Below, one piece after another: positions 1 to 7,048 of a DNA stretch of 10,316 nt. The notes beneath the pieces were generated by a model. It was not told the DNA's origin. It was given only the letters and a program-made list of their open reading frames with translations, and ran no database searches. Location of the stretch: assembly GCA_958447915.1 (NCBI GenBank), contig CAUDCB010000061.1, positions 1-10,316 on the forward strand. The letters run 5' to 3'. Origin of the DNA: an uncultured Collinsella sp. Its GTDB lineage: Bacteria; Actinomycetota; Coriobacteriia; Coriobacteriales; Coriobacteriaceae. Numbering within the stretch: the stretch's first letter is position 1; each line of letters opens with the position of its first letter. The position numbers were made by a program, and so were the translations under genes.

Positions 1-1377
1 CGTTAGACAGCCAAGTGCCACCGCGCAGGTGAGCGCGGCGCTCGCGGCGGCCTCGGTGCGGCCCCAGGCGATCCACCAACCGGACATGGTGGCGGCAAAG
101 AGCACCGCGACGGGCAGCATCGACAGGATGCCCTGCGCCTGCATGGTGGCGTTGGCCATAAGTACCAAAAAGCCCACGGCCGAGATAGCCGAGCCAATCT
201 GCGGGGCCAGGCCGGCGGCCGCTCCAATCGCGATGGCCGCGGCAATAAGTCCGGGAAGCGCCGCGACGCCAGCCGTCTGCATGATCAAAAAGCTAAAGGC
301 ACCACACGTTAGCGCCGAGATGGCGCGCATGGTGTAGTCGCGCGCGTGGCCCCAGCGCGTGCCGGCCCAGCCGAGTGCGGGGTCGACCTCGATGGCGTCG
401 TCCTCATAGGGCAACGATTCGATATCGTCTGCCGCGCGCTCGTCATCCGAAAGCTCGCCCACCATTTGCTCCAGGCTGCGACGGCCTTCGCGCACATTGC
501 CCAGGCCGGCAAGGAGCTGGTCGCAAAATGCCTCGATGCTGTTGGGGCGGTCCTGCGGCATGGGGGAGAGCGCGCTCATGAGCGCGCTCTCGGCTCCCGG
601 GGGAAAGTGCGGGATGAGCTCGCTGGGATAGGTGGCGCCGCCGATGATGCGGTCGAGCGAGTCGGCGGGCGTGGCCGCCATAAAGGGAGCGCTGCCGCAC
701 AAGCCCTCGTAGATCACACAGGCAAGGGCGAAGACATCAGCACGTTCGTCGACCGTGCCGGTCTCGATGTCGAGCTGCTCAGGCGGCATGTAGCCGATGG
801 TGCCGCCGCGCGAGCCGCCAAAGCCACCGGCGGACGACAGTCGCGCCATGCCAAAGTCGGTGAGCTTTACATTGCCCGAGTGGTCGATGAGCACGTTGGC
901 AGGCTTGATGTCCAGGTGGAGCACGCCATTGCTATGGGCGAAGGTGAGCGCCTGGCCCAGCGCGTCGGCAATGGCCGCGGCCTCGTCAAAGGTGAGCGAA
1001 TGGCCGTCCACGCGATGCAAAAACTCGGCGAGCGACATGCCGTCGACATATTCCATGACTAGGTAGGCATAGGCGGTATCGTGCGTAAAGTCGATAACCT
1101 GCACGATATTGGGATGTTGAAGCATGGCGGCGGTATGTGCCTCGCGCAGGACATCCATGATGTCGCTGGCGGGCATGCCGGCGCCGTTGATAAGGGGGAT
1201 GCGCTTAATGGCCACGCGACGGCGCAGGTGCGTGTCGCGGCAAATCTCGATGGAGCCAAAACCGCCGGTCGCAAGTGTCTCGAGCGGTTGGTACCGCTTG
1301 AGCAGCTCGCGAGAGCTGGTGCCCTCCAAGGGAACGTCCGGCGAGAACCGGGCGGTATGTTGCGAGAAAAGCGGCAT
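1..1377 (-). CDS. Membrane-anchored Ser/Thr protein kinase (Hanks type), partial at the left edge
   Basis: The 459 residues inside the window have no stop before base 1, so the C-terminus is missing. The N-terminal ~290 residues form a protein kinase domain that transfers phosphate from ATP to Ser/Thr. Visible motifs are a glycine-rich loop (TGGFGSI, 37-43), the VAIK lysine (K58), a helix-C glutamate (E79), the catalytic loop HLDIKPAN (154-161, D156 and N161), DFG (174-176) and PPE (198-200). The usual HRD arginine is Leu155, so this is a non-RD kinase, a class generally thought not to depend on activation-loop phosphorylation. An acidic linker (~308-332) leads into about five hydrophobic segments (roughly 349-459), so the kinase faces the cytoplasm and is tethered by a multi-pass membrane domain. 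No PASTA repeats are seen. The ATG is preceded by GAGGG with a 6-base gap. The substrate is unknown. Confidence 0.93.
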   Translation of the reverse strand, partial: MPLFSQHTARFSPDVPLEGTSSRELLKRYQPLETLATGGFGSIEICRDTHLRRRVAIKRIPLINGAGMPASDIMDVLREAHTAAMLQHPNIVQVIDFTHDTAYAYLVMEYVDGMSLAEFLHRVDGHSLTFDEAAAIADALGQALTFAHSNGVLHLDIKPANVLIDHSGNVKLTDFGMARLSSAGGFGGSRGGTIGYMPPEQLDIETGTVDERADVFALACVIYEGLCGSAPFMAATPADSLDRIIGGATYPSELIPHFPPGAESALMSALSPMPQDRPNSIEAFCDQLLAGLGNVREGRRSLEQMVGELSDDERAADDIESLPYEDDAIEVDPALGWAGTRWGHARDYTMRAISALTCGAFSFLIMQTAGVAALPGLIAAAIAIGAAAGLAPQIGSAISAVGFLVLMANATMQAQGILSMLPVAVLFAATMSGWWIAWGRTEAAASAALTCAVALGCLT

Positions 1378-1457
1378 GGCCAACCCTCGTGCGTTTAAAG
1401 TTCGTTTGCGAGCGGCGGGCGCGGGGCCGAGCCATTCGCGGTGGCATAGATGCTGCT

Positions 1458-1466
1458 AGTTTAGCA
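1458..1466 (-). promoter_or_regulatory. Possible extended -10 element for the left kinase gene
   Basis: On the minus strand the bases read TGC-TAAACT, an extended -10 of the TGN-TANNNT kind common in Actinobacteria. It lies about 80 bases upstream of the kinase ATG, in the 142-base gap after the YcxB-like gene. No convincing -35 hexamer is found 16-18 bases further upstream. The kinase may therefore have its own promoter as well as possible read-through from 2236. Confidence 0.3.
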
Positions 1467-1519
1467 CGCTCGGGCGCATGGTGAGGGTAGCGGGGCGAGG
1501 TGGCCTATCTGACTTGGCC

Positions 1520-2236
1520 TTAGCGCTTCTTCTTGTTCTTCTTCTGCCTACGCTGCTTGGGAGCGTCCTTTTTGGGCTGGTCGCCCTGTTTGGCCTTGGC
1601 AGCAGCCTTTTCGGCCTTCATCTTCTTGCGTTTGGTCTCGATGCGGAGTTTTTTGTTGATACGCGCCTTAAGGAAGGGACCAAACTGCTCGGCATCGCCG
1701 CGGACAAAGGTGTCCTTGGGAATCGTCACGCCCTGGTCGGCGAACATGGCCACAAAGATGCGCTCGCCGTCGAGTACGTGGTCGAGCTTCTCAAACGGGA
1801 AGAACTGCGACTTTCCGCTCTTGCCCCAGACCATCAGGCCGTCCTCGTTGGCGGCGACGCGGCGATAGCGGCCACCCATGGACTCGTCTGCCTCGACGGC
1901 GTCGATAAAGTCGCGGGCGAGGGTGTGGTGCAGGTTTTTGCTCCACCAGGCCAAAAAGGCGCCGAACACGATCAGCACGACGCCGAACTTGATCCAGCTG
2001 CCGCCGGCCACCAGCATGCCGATGCCGATGAGCGCGGCAATCGCGGCGGCGACGTACAGGGAGCCGCGGCGCCTGGGCGAGGCAACCAAGCGGGCGAAAT
2101 CGGTGACGAGGTCGTTTTCGTACTGATACTCGTTGAGGTACAGGATGCCGTCATCGGCTGCTGCCTGCGCCTCGAGCGCGACCTCGACCTGGTCGGCTGC
2201 TTCGGAGGGAACGAGGTTGCTCTCTGCGTCTGCCAT
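1520..2236 (-). CDS. YcxB-like two-helix membrane protein with a lysine-rich C-terminal tail
   Basis: This 238-residue protein has an acidic, Ala-rich N-terminus (1-30) and two adjacent membrane helices (about 57-77 and 82-98). A cytoplasmic region of about 100 residues follows. In it, the pattern of a short basic loop, then FFPFEKLDHVL and VTIPKDTF (about 145-177), resembles the C-terminal YcxB-like domain found in Gram-positive membrane proteins of unknown role. The last ~45 residues are dominated by Lys, Arg, Ala and Gln and are probably disordered; they could touch nucleic acid or acidic lipid. The ATG is preceded by AGGAG with a 10-base gap. The gene diverges from dnaX and is on the same strand as the downstream kinase. 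The family assignment rests on pattern recognition; the molecular function is unknown. Confidence 0.85.
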   Translation of the reverse strand: MADAESNLVPSEAADQVEVALEAQAAADDGILYLNEYQYENDLVTDFARLVASPRRRGSLYVAAAIAALIGIGMLVAGGSWIKFGVVLIVFGAFLAWWSKNLHHTLARDFIDAVEADESMGGRYRRVAANEDGLMVWGKSGKSQFFPFEKLDHVLDGERIFVAMFADQGVTIPKDTFVRGDAEQFGPFLKARINKKLRIETKRKKMKAEKAAAKAKQGDQPKKDAPKQRRQKKNKKKR

Positions 2237-2351
2237 GCTCTTTGGACTCCTATCGCGGCGGGCTCGCCGTACGGGTTATTATGGATGCAGTATGCCGTGC
2301 GACCGCATGGTCGTCGCGACAACAAGACTCAGTATACCCGGGGGAGCACCC
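2237..2351. promoter_or_regulatory. Divergent control region between the YcxB-like gene and dnaX
   Basis: This 115-base gap must hold promoters for both directions. An AT-rich patch at 2276-2283 gives TATTAT on the plus strand and CATAAT on the minus strand, either of which could be a -10. Neither has a clear -35 partner. A small inverted repeat, CGACC-GCAT-GGTCG (2300-2313), abuts a perfect palindrome GTCGCGAC (2313-2320). The dnaX ribosome binding site GGGGGAG lies at 2340-2346. Confidence 0.4.
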
Positions 2352-4802
2352 ATGGAATCGTTGTACCGAAAGTATCGCCCGCTCACCTTCGACTCCGTGG
2401 TGGGCCAGCAGCATATCGTCTCGACGCTCGAGCACGCCATCACCGAGGGGCGCCTGTCCCACGCGTACCTGTTCTGCGGACCGCGCGGCACGGGCAAGAC
2501 CACCATGGCGCGCATCCTTGCCAAGGCGCTGCTGTGCCGCAATGCCGAGGCGGCCCGCGCCGAGGGCGCGAGCGGCTGCATGCCCGACGGCACCTGTGAG
2601 GAGTGCGAGCTCATCGCCGAGGGCAACCACCCAGACGTCTACGAGCTCGATGCCGCAAGCCGTACCGGCGTAGACAATGTGCGCGAGGAGATCATCAACT
2701 CCGTCAACTTTGCCCCGGTGCGCGGCAAGTACAAGATCTATATCATCGACGAGGTCCACATGCTCACGACGGCGGCGTTCAACGCGCTGCTCAAGACGCT
2801 CGAGGAGCCGCCGGCACACGTGATTTTTGTGCTGTGCACCACCGACCCGCAAAAAATTCTGGAGACCATCCTCTCGCGCTGCCAGCGTTTCGATTTCCAC
2901 CGCATCGGTAACGAGGATATCGAGCGCCGCCTGGCATACGTGTGCGAGCAGGAGGGCTTCGACTACGACGACGAGGCGCTTGCCATCGTGGCACGCCATG
3001 CCAAGGGCGGCATGCGCGACGCGCTCTCCACGCTGGAGCAGCTGAGCGTCTTTGGCAACGGCACCGTGCATGCGGACGATGCCCGCTCGCTTTTGGGCGA
3101 AGTTTCGGACCAGATTCTGGGCGAGTTTGCGCGTGCCATTGCCGATCGTGATGTCGCCGAGCTGTATGGGCTCATTCGCGCGCAGGTCGAGGAAGGCAAT
3201 GACCTGCTTGAGCTGACGCGCGACCTGGTGGCGCATGTGCGCGATGTGTACGTGGCCTGCGTTGCCGGCGCCCGTGCCGAGCTGTTTGAGGGCGGCGCCG
3301 AGCAGGCCGAGGCGCTTGCTGCCGAGGCCGCTGCCTTTGGCGAGCATCCTGCCGACCGCCTGGCCCGTGTGCTGACGGTGCTCGACGATGCCGCACTGGA
3401 GATGAGGGGTGCGAGCGACGTGCGCCTGGTGCTCGAGATCGCCTGCACGCGCCTGGCACGTCCCGAGGCCGATCTGACCATTGAGGCCCTGGCCGAGCGC
3501 GTGGCGCGCTTGGAGGCCATGGTTGCCAACGCCGCCGTTCCGGCGAGCGTGGCTGCTGCTCAAGCGAGTGCGTCTGCGGCTGTCGTGGCTGCACCTGCGA
3601 CGACACAGCAACCGACGCTGATCTCGGGTGCCCGAGCTGCTACTCCTGCGGCGACCGCCGCCCCCGCTGCTACGTCCGCGCATCAGGGTGGCATGCCTTG
3701 GGACCGCGGCGCTGCTGTTCCAGCTGCCCAGCCTGCGCCCAAGTCCGCGGCTCCGGCTCCCGCGTCCAAACCTGTAACGCCTGCGCCTCAACCCGTTACG
3801 GCTCCCGCGCCTGCTGCATCGACCGTGCCGGTGTCCAAGCCCAACACTGCCGCTCAGGTTGCCGCCGCCGGCGCCGCCGAGACCCCCGCGGTCGAGGATG
3901 CCGGTGAGCTCCAGCGCAAATGGGCCGAGGTCGTCGAACGCGTCAAGGCCCGTCAGGCCTCCTACGCAGGGCTTTTGCTCAATGCCCGCGCCACGGCCGA
4001 CGACGGCTCCAAGCTCACGGTCTCGTTCCCCGCGGGCTCGACCTTTGCCATCAAGATGCTCGGTCGCGCCGACACGCAGTCGGTGGTCCTGCCGACGGTC
4101 TGCGCGGTCTTCGGTCGTCGTACCGTCGACTATGTCCTGGATGGGGGTGGCACGCCGGCTCCTCAACATGAGGAGCATTCTCCATCTGCACGGGCTGCGG
4201 CATCTGCGGACCCGCAACCCGTGTCCTCGGCGGCCCCTGCATCCTCGAGCGCCAGCGCGACGCAGCCAAAAGCGGCACCGGTAGCGGCACCGACCCCGTC
4301 GGCGCCTGAACCCGCTGCGCCCAAACCGGCTGCTCCGACCCCCGCGCCTGCGCCCAAGTCATCCGACCTGGCCAAGGCCCCCTGGCTGCGCTCCGACAAC
4401 CCCGCCGGCGCTCCTGCCACGGGCAAGCTCCCGACCGAGCCCGCACCCCGAGCGCCCGAGCGCGCGTCCGCTCCCACGGCTCAGCCCGCCGCGCCGTCTG
4501 CGCCGTGGGAATCCGAGCAGGTTCCCTACGACGATGCCATGGTCGGCGGTTTTGCTGCCGATGCCGGCGGGGACGATCTGCCCCCGTTCGACGTGCCGGG
4601 TGCGGCGTCCGCGCCCAAGCCCGCTGCAGCTGCCCCCAAAGAGGAGGACGCTCCTGCGGCTCCCTGGGAGTCCAACCCCGGCGCGGGCAGCCCCTTCGGC
4701 CATCAAGGCGCAGCCCCAAGCATCCCGCAGACCGAGGACGAGGCCAAAGCCCTCATCCGTAGCGTCTTCGGCCAGTCCACCATCTTCAAACCGGTGGAGT
4801 AG
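2352..4802 (+). CDS. dnaX: DNA polymerase III subunit gamma/tau
   Basis: DnaX is the ATPase motor of the clamp loader, which opens the sliding clamp and ties the replicative polymerase to the fork. The 816-residue protein opens with MESLYRKYRP and a VVGQ box typical of DnaX. It has Walker A GPRGTGKT (43-50), four zinc-module cysteines (C62, C76, C82, C85), Walker B with D133/E134, sensor CTTDP (162-166) and the SRC arginine-finger motif (175-177). Domain III ends near 390. A folded tau-like segment follows at about 515-600, set in long Ala/Pro-rich linkers (about 395-510 and 600-790). The C-terminus is acidic then hydrophobic (EDEAKALIRSVFGQ). An upstream in-frame ATG at 2133 exists, but GGGGGAG five bases before 2352 and family alignment fix the start here. 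No in-frame slippery heptamer for a gamma product was seen. Confidence 0.97.
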   Translation: MESLYRKYRPLTFDSVVGQQHIVSTLEHAITEGRLSHAYLFCGPRGTGKTTMARILAKALLCRNAEAARAEGASGCMPDGTCEECELIAEGNHPDVYELDAASRTGVDNVREEIINSVNFAPVRGKYKIYIIDEVHMLTTAAFNALLKTLEEPPAHVIFVLCTTDPQKILETILSRCQRFDFHRIGNEDIERRLAYVCEQEGFDYDDEALAIVARHAKGGMRDALSTLEQLSVFGNGTVHADDARSLLGEVSDQILGEFARAIADRDVAELYGLIRAQVEEGNDLLELTRDLVAHVRDVYVACVAGARAELFEGGAEQAEALAAEAAAFGEHPADRLARVLTVLDDAALEMRGASDVRLVLEIACTRLARPEADLTIEALAERVARLEAMVANAAVPASVAAAQASASAAVVAAPATTQQPTLISGARAATPAATAAPAATSAHQGGMPWDRGAAVPAAQPAPKSAAPAPASKPVTPAPQPVTAPAPAASTVPVSKPNTAAQVAAAGAAETPAVEDAGELQRKWAEVVERVKARQASYAGLLLNARATADDGSKLTVSFPAGSTFAIKMLGRADTQSVVLPTVCAVFGRRTVDYVLDGGGTPAPQHEEHSPSARAAASADPQPVSSAAPASSSASATQPKAAPVAAPTPSAPEPAAPKPAAPTPAPAPKSSDLAKAPWLRSDNPAGAPATGKLPTEPAPRAPERASAPTAQPAAPSAPWESEQVPYDDAMVGGFAADAGGDDLPPFDVPGAASAPKPAAAAPKEEDAPAAPWESNPGAGSPFGHQGAAPSIPQTEDEAKALIRSVFGQSTIFKPVE

Positions 4803-4873
4803 TCGTACTGGCGGGTATACTGCTCAAGAAGAGACTTCTTTGCTTTGAACGGCGCTCGTTGGACCTAGGGTCT

Positions 4874-5350
4874 CTAGCCCATCAGGGACTCTTCTTCCGG
4901 GCGCATCTGTATTTCGGACATGTGTAGTGTGGTGCCGCGTATATCGCATTCGAGCAGACAGGCGCGTGACGGTCGGCCTAGGATGCTGAGGTCGATACGA
5001 TACGTCGCATGGCTGTCCGTGTGCTCGACTTGTTCGGAGCTGACGCTTGCTCCGATTGCCGAATAGTCGCCCAGTTCGGCATCGACAATCTTGGAGTCCT
5101 TTATCTTGACCTTGAACTCTTGGTAGAGGGACGGGCTGTTGTAGTAAATGGTTCGGGTTCCGTCGGCGCACTCATCGGTCGTCTCCCATTTGACGACGGG
5201 CTGGTCCGAGCCGGCTACCAGCAGTTCTGCTCCAAAGGCTATGGCATGGGTGATGATAACCAGTAATACCCAGCCGGCAAAGAGATAGAGAGCCAAATAT
5301 GCAACGGGGTGTTTTGAGCGGATGTTTTGGAGTACGGCTGGGACATTCAC
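4874..5350 (-). CDS. Single-pass membrane protein of unknown function
   Basis: This 158-residue protein has a short basic N-terminus, one membrane helix (about 16-38) and a predicted extracytoplasmic domain of about 115 residues containing three cysteines (C61, C131, C135). The outer part alternates polar and hydrophobic residues in a way that suggests beta strands, and it ends in an acidic tail. No family is recognised. The start is GTG at 5350, chosen because a perfect GGAGGT lies 6 bases upstream; an ATG four bases further in is out of frame. The gene converges on dnaX with a 71-base gap and diverges from the ATPase gene. A TATAAT box and an 18-base palindrome sit immediately upstream, suggesting tight transcriptional control. 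Local base composition is lower in GC than dnaX, consistent with acquisition. Confidence 0.8.
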   Translation of the reverse strand: MNVPAVLQNIRSKHPVAYLALYLFAGWVLLVIITHAIAFGAELLVAGSDQPVVKWETTDECADGTRTIYYNSPSLYQEFKVKIKDSKIVDAELGDYSAIGASVSSEQVEHTDSHATYRIDLSILGRPSRACLLECDIRGTTLHMSEIQMRPEEESLMG

Positions 5351-5487
5351 GAGGGCACCTCCAAATTGTCATCTATGACAATCAAATTATACCCCGCCGC
5401 CATGCGCACCGCCTCGAGCAGCGGCTTGGCATTTAGCCGTGCGGATAAATTGTCTGATTCCTGCTCAACTAGATTTAGCTTGAGATA
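5347..5487 (-). pseudogene. Possible 3' remnant of a minus-strand gene, or a chance open frame
   Basis: On the minus strand an open frame runs for 46 codons from an in-frame TAA (5488-5490) to a TGA that overlaps the GTG start of the 158-residue gene in a GTGA arrangement, as coupled operon genes often do. Its residues, including LSARLNAKPLLEAVRMAAG followed by YNLIVIDDN, look protein-like. Internal starts exist (GTG at 5409, ATG at 5403, the latter with GAGG 8 bases upstream). The same bases carry a TATAAT and a palindrome, so the frame could equally be coincidental. The upstream end stops at the ATPase palindrome, as a gene truncated by an insertion might. Low confidence. Confidence 0.2.
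5365..5391 (-). promoter_or_regulatory. Promoter -10 with overlapping palindromic operator
   Basis: The minus strand reads TATAAT (bases 5391 down to 5386), a consensus -10. The expected start of transcription falls inside a perfect inverted repeat, ATTGTCAT-CT-ATGACAAT (5365-5382), with 8-base arms and a 2-base centre. The GGAGGT of the 158-residue gene follows directly. This is the classic geometry of a repressor operator over the transcription start. No good -35 is present. The binding protein is unknown. Confidence 0.55.
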
Positions 5488-5536
5488 TTATGCAAGTGTG
5501 AATTATTCAACATTGCATAATTCGGGAGTGCATAAT
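5487..5536 (+). promoter_or_regulatory. Nested palindrome with a third half-site over the ATPase start codon
   Basis: A 35-base symmetric element spans 5487-5521. Its outer arms are ATTATGCAA and TTGCATAAT, and its inner arms TGAAT and ATTCA share the same centre at base 5504. A third copy of the half-site, TGCATAAT, lies at 5529-5536 and overlaps the ATG at 5535. The ribosome binding site GGGAG (5524-5528) is sandwiched between the second and third half-sites. TATTAT at 5486-5491 could be a -10 inside the left arm. The local 60 bases are only about one-third GC. The layout suggests an operator that could block both transcription and ribosome access. Confidence 0.6.
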
Positions 5537-6941
5537 GTTTGTCGGACGCGAAGCAGAGCTTGCAAAACTCGAATCCCTTTATGAGCGGCGTTCATTTCAG
5601 ATGGCCGTCGTGTACGGTCGTCGGCGCGTGGGAAAGACGACGCTGATTAACGAGTTCTGCCGCGGCAAAAGGACGCTCTCGTTTACCGCTCTCGAGCAAA
5701 GCGATGCCGACAACCTTGCGGATTTTAATCGCGCTATCGCCAGCTTTTTCAATCTCCCTACATCGATTGGCGGGTTCTCATCCTGGACTGACGCGCTTTC
5801 CTTCATCGCCGACCGAGCGCGCACCGAGCGGTTTGTCTTTGTTTTCGACGAGTTTCCCTATGCGGCGATGCGCAACGAGGCGCTGCCCTCGATTTTCCAG
5901 GTCGCCATCGACCGGGCCTTCAGGGAAACGAACGCATTTCTCATTCTTTGCGGCAGCAATCAGGGTTTTATGGAAAGCAATGTGCTGGGACGCAAAAGCC
6001 CCCTGTTTGGCCGGCGCACGGCTCAAATCAAGGTGCGCGACCTTGGATTTAGGGATGCAGCCAAGATGCTTCCGGGTCTGAGCGCTCATGAGGCTTTTAA
6101 ATTTTACGGCTGCTTTGGCGGTGTCCCGTACTATCTGCAGCAGCTGGATTCGAGCATAGGACTCAAGGAGAATCTGGCCCGGCTTTACTTCGATCCCATG
6201 GGGTTTCTCTATGGCGAGCCTGAGGGCCTGATTCGTCAGGAGTTTCAGGAGCCGGCAATGTATAACTCGATTTTGCGGGCTGTGGCTGCCGGTGCAAACC
6301 GCGCAAAGCAGATCGCAGATCGCGTGGGTGTTGCCCAGACAACGTTGCCCCGCTATCTCAAGGCACTGGAATCGGTGGGAATTATCGAAAAGGTCGTTCC
6401 GTTTGGCGAGAGTGTCGAAACCAGCAAGCGCGGAATCTATCGGCTTTCCGAGCCGTGCTCTGCATTTTGGTTCCGGTTCGTCATGCCGTATTCGTCCGAT
6501 ATCGAGGGCGGTTTGGGCCAGGCAGTTGTCAACGCGCTTCCAGAAGAGCAACTGAACGAATACCTGGGTCATCGGTTTGAGGCGTTGTGTGCCGAGTGGC
6601 TGGTTGAGCAGGCGAAACAGGGCAAGTTGCCAATTCCGGCAACGGCAGTGTCGTCGTGGTGGGGAACGAATCCCGACAAACGGGCTCAGGATGATATCGA
6701 TGTTTTAGCTGCCGATCGGGTGTCAAAGCGTCTGGTGATCGGGGAGTGCAAATACAGGGAATCGTTTGACGAGTCGGCAGAGATTGACGACCTCGAAAGC
6801 AAGCGAGGCTTGGTAAAAGGGTTCGCAGCCTCTCATTTCATGTTGTTTTGCAAGCATGATGTGAGCGCCGCGACAAAGAAGAAGCTCGCCGGACGCGAAG
6901 ATTGGCAAATCGTTACGCTCAAGGACATGTATATCGACTGA
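5535..6941 (+). CDS. AAA-type ATPase with winged helix and C-terminal PD-(D/E)XK-like domain (ATPase_2/DUF234 family)
   Basis: This 468-residue protein begins at once with the ATPase core (MFVGREAEL). It has Walker A GRRRVGKT (28-35, K34), Walker B VFVFDE (101-106) and a sensor-like LILCGSNQ (136-143). A winged-helix region follows at about 250-290 (AKQIADRVGVAQTTLPRYL, then a wing). The C-terminal third contains E349, then IDVLA with D389 and ECK with E404/K406, the spacing expected of a PD-(D/E)XK nuclease active site. This architecture matches the archaeal-type ATPase plus DUF234 proteins found in bacteria and archaea, whose biological role is not settled; defence, DNA processing and gene regulation are all possible. 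GGGAG lies 6 bases before the ATG. The gene stands alone on its strand between dnaX and ybaB and is lower in GC than its neighbours, suggesting transfer. Nuclease activity is inferred from residues only. Confidence 0.88.
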   Translation: MFVGREAELAKLESLYERRSFQMAVVYGRRRVGKTTLINEFCRGKRTLSFTALEQSDADNLADFNRAIASFFNLPTSIGGFSSWTDALSFIADRARTERFVFVFDEFPYAAMRNEALPSIFQVAIDRAFRETNAFLILCGSNQGFMESNVLGRKSPLFGRRTAQIKVRDLGFRDAAKMLPGLSAHEAFKFYGCFGGVPYYLQQLDSSIGLKENLARLYFDPMGFLYGEPEGLIRQEFQEPAMYNSILRAVAAGANRAKQIADRVGVAQTTLPRYLKALESVGIIEKVVPFGESVETSKRGIYRLSEPCSAFWFRFVMPYSSDIEGGLGQAVVNALPEEQLNEYLGHRFEALCAEWLVEQAKQGKLPIPATAVSSWWGTNPDKRAQDDIDVLAADRVSKRLVIGECKYRESFDESAEIDDLESKRGLVKGFAASHFMLFCKHDVSAATKKKLAGREDWQIVTLKDMYID

Positions 6942-6977
6942 GGTAGCGTGACCTTCCTGCTTGCTTGCCCCGTGCCG

Positions 6978-6986
6978 TGGTACGAT
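6978..6986 (+). promoter_or_regulatory. ybaB: Possible extended -10 promoter for ybaB-recR
   Basis: TGG followed by TACGAT forms an extended -10 of the TGN-TANNNT type, about 75 bases before the ybaB start and after the end of the ATPase gene. A TTG-containing stretch (6958-6966) lies in the -35 area but matches poorly. A separate promoter would let ybaB-recR be expressed independently of the inserted ATPase gene. Confidence 0.4.
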
Positions 6987-7034
6987 TTTTGAGTTTGAAA
7001 GTCCCGCCGCGCTCCGGCTGCCCTTGCAGCTCGG

Positions 7035-7048
7035 CGTGCGGCCGCACG
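7035..7048. repeat. Perfect 14-base palindrome in the ybaB leader
   Basis: CGTGCGGCCGCACG reads the same on both strands and ends five bases before the GGAG of ybaB. In RNA it can form a 5-bp GC stem with a GGCC loop. It competes with an upstream stem made from GGCTGC-CCTT-GCAGCT-like arms (about 7016-7031). No T-run follows, so it is not a terminator. It may be an operator, a leader structure, or chance in GC-rich DNA. Confidence 0.4.

Noticed and set aside
346..1062. A 238-codon plus-strand frame over the left kinase
   Set aside because: The minus strand encodes all kinase motifs in one uninterrupted frame, so this is a shadow.
2133..2351. In-frame N-terminal extension of dnaX
   Set aside because: It overlaps the divergent gene and lacks a binding site, while the family N-terminus begins at 2352 behind GGGGGAG.
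2237..2351. SRP RNA gene near dnaX, as seen in some Gram-positives
   Set aside because: The conserved GGAAGGAAGCAG-type apical motif is absent here and in the other gaps.
1478..2599. A 373-codon plus-strand frame over the YcxB-like gene and the start of dnaX
   Set aside because: It runs antisense to a membrane protein and then out of frame through conserved dnaX sequence; no supporting ribosome binding site.
2250..4217. A 655-codon open frame antisense to dnaX
   Set aside because: Long antisense frames arise automatically in GC-rich genes with strong third-position bias. Its translation is Arg/Gly-rich without recognisable motifs, and the plus strand encodes unmistakable DnaX.
2851..4640. 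Programmed frameshift site for a short gamma form of DnaX
   Set aside because: The A6 run near 2850 lies in the ATPase domain, and the CCCAAAG near 4636 is not in the frame needed for -1 slippage; no stable stem was evident after either.
4826..4840. AAGAAG-AGA-CTTCTT hairpin after dnaX as a terminator
   Set aside because: The stem is short and AT-rich and is followed by only a mixed TTTGCTTTG stretch; too weak to call.
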